Below, in pieces: positions 62,415 through 64,000 of a DNA stretch of 64,000 bases. Source of the DNA: Sedimenticola hydrogenitrophicus (GTDB lineage Bacteria; Pseudomonadota; Gammaproteobacteria; Chromatiales; Chromatiaceae); contig NZ_JAQGEI010000013.1 in assembly GCF_029017505.1 (NCBI RefSeq), forward strand, positions 1 to 64,000. Reading direction: 5' to 3'. Position 1 is the first letter of the stretch. Every line of letters starts with the position of its first letter. Made by a program: the position numbers and the translations under genes. Under the pieces are notes generated by a model. The model saw only the letters and a program-made list of their open reading frames with translations, was not told the origin of the DNA and made no database searches.

Positions 62415-63281
62415 ATGGAGATCTCTTTCTATCTCATCCAGCTGCTGAACGGGATTCAGTACGGCTTCCTGCTGTTTCTCATGGCCAGCGGGCTGACCCT
62501 GATCTTCGGTATCATGGGGATCATCAACCTGGCCCACGGCGCCTTCTACATGATCGGCGCCTATCTCTGTTACTGGCTGACCGGCATTACCGGCAACCTG
62601 TTCACCGGCATCCTGCTGGCGATCCCGGTGAGCATCCTGTTCGGTTACGCGGTTGAACGACTGGCCATCTCCTATCTGTACCAGCGCGACCACCTCTACC
62701 AGGTGCTGCTCACTTACGCGCTGATCCTGATCGCCAATGAGCTGCAGAGCATCTTCTGGGGCAACGACGTGCACAGCGTGCCGATCCCCGAGCTGCTGCG
62801 CGGCTCGATCCAGCTGACCGCGAACCAGGCCTACCCGGTCTACCGACTGTTCATCTCCGGCGCCTGCATCACCCTGGCGGTGGCCATGTACTGGGTGATC
62901 CAGAAGACCCGCCTGGGCATGACCATCCGCGCCGGTGCCAGCAACCGCGAGATGGTGCAGGCCCTGGGCATCAACATCAACTGGCTGTTCGCCATTGTCT
63001 TCAGCCTGGGCGCCACCCTGGCCGCCTTTGCCGGCATGCTGGCGGCGCCGGTAAACAGCGTCTATCCGGGCATCGGCGACAACATCCTGATCATCTCCTT
63101 CGTGGTGGTGGTGATCGGCGGTATCGGCTCGATCAAGGGGGCGTTTATCGGCGCCCTGCTGATCGGACTGGCCGACACCTTCGGCAAGGTGCTGTTACCT
63201 GATATGGCGAGCATGGTGGTCTACGCCCTGATGGCCGCGGTTCTGTTCTGGCGCCCGCAGGGGCTGTTCGGCAAGGTTTAG
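62415..63281 (+). CDS. ABC transporter permease, LivH-like
   Basis: 288 residues from the ATG at 62415. About eight membrane helices with the LivH-type N-terminus FYLIQLLNGIQYGFLLFLMASGLTLIFGIMGIINLAHGAFYMIGAYL and the coupling region RAGASNREMVQALGINI. It forms the importer channel with the LivM-like protein encoded 22 bp downstream. Confidence 0.93.
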   Translation: MEISFYLIQLLNGIQYGFLLFLMASGLTLIFGIMGIINLAHGAFYMIGAYLCYWLTGITGNLFTGILLAIPVSILFGYAVERLAISYLYQRDHLYQVLLTYALILIANELQSIFWGNDVHSVPIPELLRGSIQLTANQAYPVYRLFISGACITLAVAMYWVIQKTRLGMTIRAGASNREMVQALGININWLFAIVFSLGATLAAFAGMLAAPVNSVYPGIGDNILIISFVVVVIGGIGSIKGAFIGALLIGLADTFGKVLLPDMASMVVYALMAAVLFWRPQGLFGKV

Positions 63282-63303
63282 TGCTCCGTCAACGAGGTCA
63301 TCC

Positions 63304-64000
63304 ATGCATACCGTTACCCGCCCCATTATTGTTTTTCTCTGCCTCGGTCTGCTGCTGTTGCTGCTGTTTCCCGTGGTCGGCAGCTCGTTCTACACCGGCC
63401 TGGTGACCAAGATCATGATCCTCTCGATCTTCACCATCAGCCTGGATCTGCTGATCGGTTTCACCGGCCTGGTCAGTTTCGGCCACGCCGCCTTTTTCGG
63501 CATCGGCGCCTATCTGCTGGCGATCCTGTTCGGCGACCTGGAGCAGATCAACTACTGGTGGTCCCTGACCCTGACCCTGTCGCTGACCGGACTGGCCGCC
63601 CTGCTGGTGGGCTGGCTCTGCATCCGCACCTCCGGCATCTACTTCATCATGCTGACCCTGGCCTTCGCCCAGATGTTCTTCTACTTCTTCTTCGAGTCGC
63701 CGCACTTCGGCGGCGACGACGGCATCTTCATGATGAACAAGCCGCAGATTAACCTGGCCACCCGGCAACTGGTGGATCTGGACAACGAGCACCACTTCTA
63801 CTACTTCGTGCTGGCCTGGCTGGTGGGGGTCTACCTGTTCCTCAGCATGATCCTGCGCGCCCCGTTCGGCCATGTGCTGATCGCCATCAAGGCCAACGAG
63901 CAGCGGGTGCGGGCGCTCGGCTACTCCACACCCCACTACAAACTGGTCAGCTTCGTCATCGCCGGCACCATCGCCGGGCTGGCTGGTTTCCTGGAGGCGG
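63304..64000 (+). CDS. ABC transporter permease, LivM-like (partial)
   Basis: The first 232 codons, from the ATG at 63304; the gene runs off the window. The sequence begins MHTVTRPIIVFLCLGLLLLL and has the LivM signature LDLLIGFTGLVSFGHAAFFGIGAY and the coupling region IKANEQRVRALGYS. The ATPase genes (LivG/LivF-like) are expected further on. Confidence 0.92.
   Translation, partial: MHTVTRPIIVFLCLGLLLLLLFPVVGSSFYTGLVTKIMILSIFTISLDLLIGFTGLVSFGHAAFFGIGAYLLAILFGDLEQINYWWSLTLTLSLTGLAALLVGWLCIRTSGIYFIMLTLAFAQMFFYFFFESPHFGGDDGIFMMNKPQINLATRQLVDLDNEHHFYYFVLAWLVGVYLFLSMILRAPFGHVLIAIKANEQRVRALGYSTPHYKLVSFVIAGTIAGLAGFLEA

Overview
The window reads as chromosomal DNA of a GC-rich gammaproteobacterium with an anaerobic or sulfur-type respiratory lifestyle. 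It carries a Tat-exported molybdenum oxidoreductase, many c-type cytochrome and iron-sulfur proteins, a perfect FNR-type box, a benzoate-CoA ligase beside a branched-chain-type ABC importer, and a complete glyoxylate bypass with AceK. This combination resembles sulfur-oxidising or selenate-respiring, aromatic-degrading Gammaproteobacteria (Sedimenticola-like). That placement is inference from gene content; no rRNA is present to test it.

Region 1 (0-11.4 kb): a PepSY protein; an ABC-2 exporter with a metallo-hydrolase-like protein whose metal motif is damaged; a Crp/Fnr regulator; a LolCDE-like ABC transporter with a LolA-like carrier and an outer-membrane barrel; an archease-like protein; and a membrane diguanylate cyclase.

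Region 2 (11.5-30.9 kb) is the most distinctive part. Almost all genes are on the minus strand. A BCA-type respiratory complex (4Fe-4S subunit, NrfD anchor, Mo-bisMGD catalytic subunit) is followed by its TorD-type chaperone, a glycosyltransferase, a degenerate methylglyoxal-synthase-like protein, a modular Fe-S protein, a small cytochrome c, two tandem Mrp Fe-S carriers, an unknown TIM-barrel-like protein, a cysteine-less rhodanese, a pentaheme cytochrome and a three-gene sensor system (PhnD-like binding protein, histidine kinase, sigma-54 response regulator). A two-domain sulfurtransferase is divergent from the complex. The catalytic subunit has Asp where the third Cys of its N-terminal [4Fe-4S] motif is expected. 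The substrate cannot be read from sequence; tetrathionate, polysulfide, selenate and arsenate reductases are the relevant comparisons.

Region 3 (31-47 kb): an EamA transporter; an OmpR-type regulator; a multi-PAS sensor whose output domain has been lost to a repeat; a ferritin-like di-iron protein; a minus-strand operon joining a TonB-dependent receptor, a polyferredoxin, a DsbD/CcdA-like carrier, ExbB-ExbD-TonB and a TlpA thioredoxin, with an FNR box upstream; then a glutamine amidotransferase, a glyoxylate aminotransferase and a REP-associated transposase (RAYT).

Region 4 (47-64 kb): AceK divergent from malate synthase and isocitrate lyase; RraA; a less GC-rich patch with an acetyltransferase; trpBA divergent from a TetR regulator with a palindromic operator; a ParDE module with its own 25-bp palindrome; a periplasmic binding protein; benzoate-CoA ligase; and the start of an aromatic-acid or amino-acid importer that runs off the end.

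At least five families of palindromic non-coding repeats run through the window: A (206-bp MITE, four copies), B (about 140-210 bp, six copies), C (REP pairs around the RAYT), D (about 70 bp) and E (173 bp). They interrupt operons, nest in each other with 10-11-bp target duplications, and supply the C-terminus of one protein. One further palindromic element (22412-22576) belongs to none of these families.
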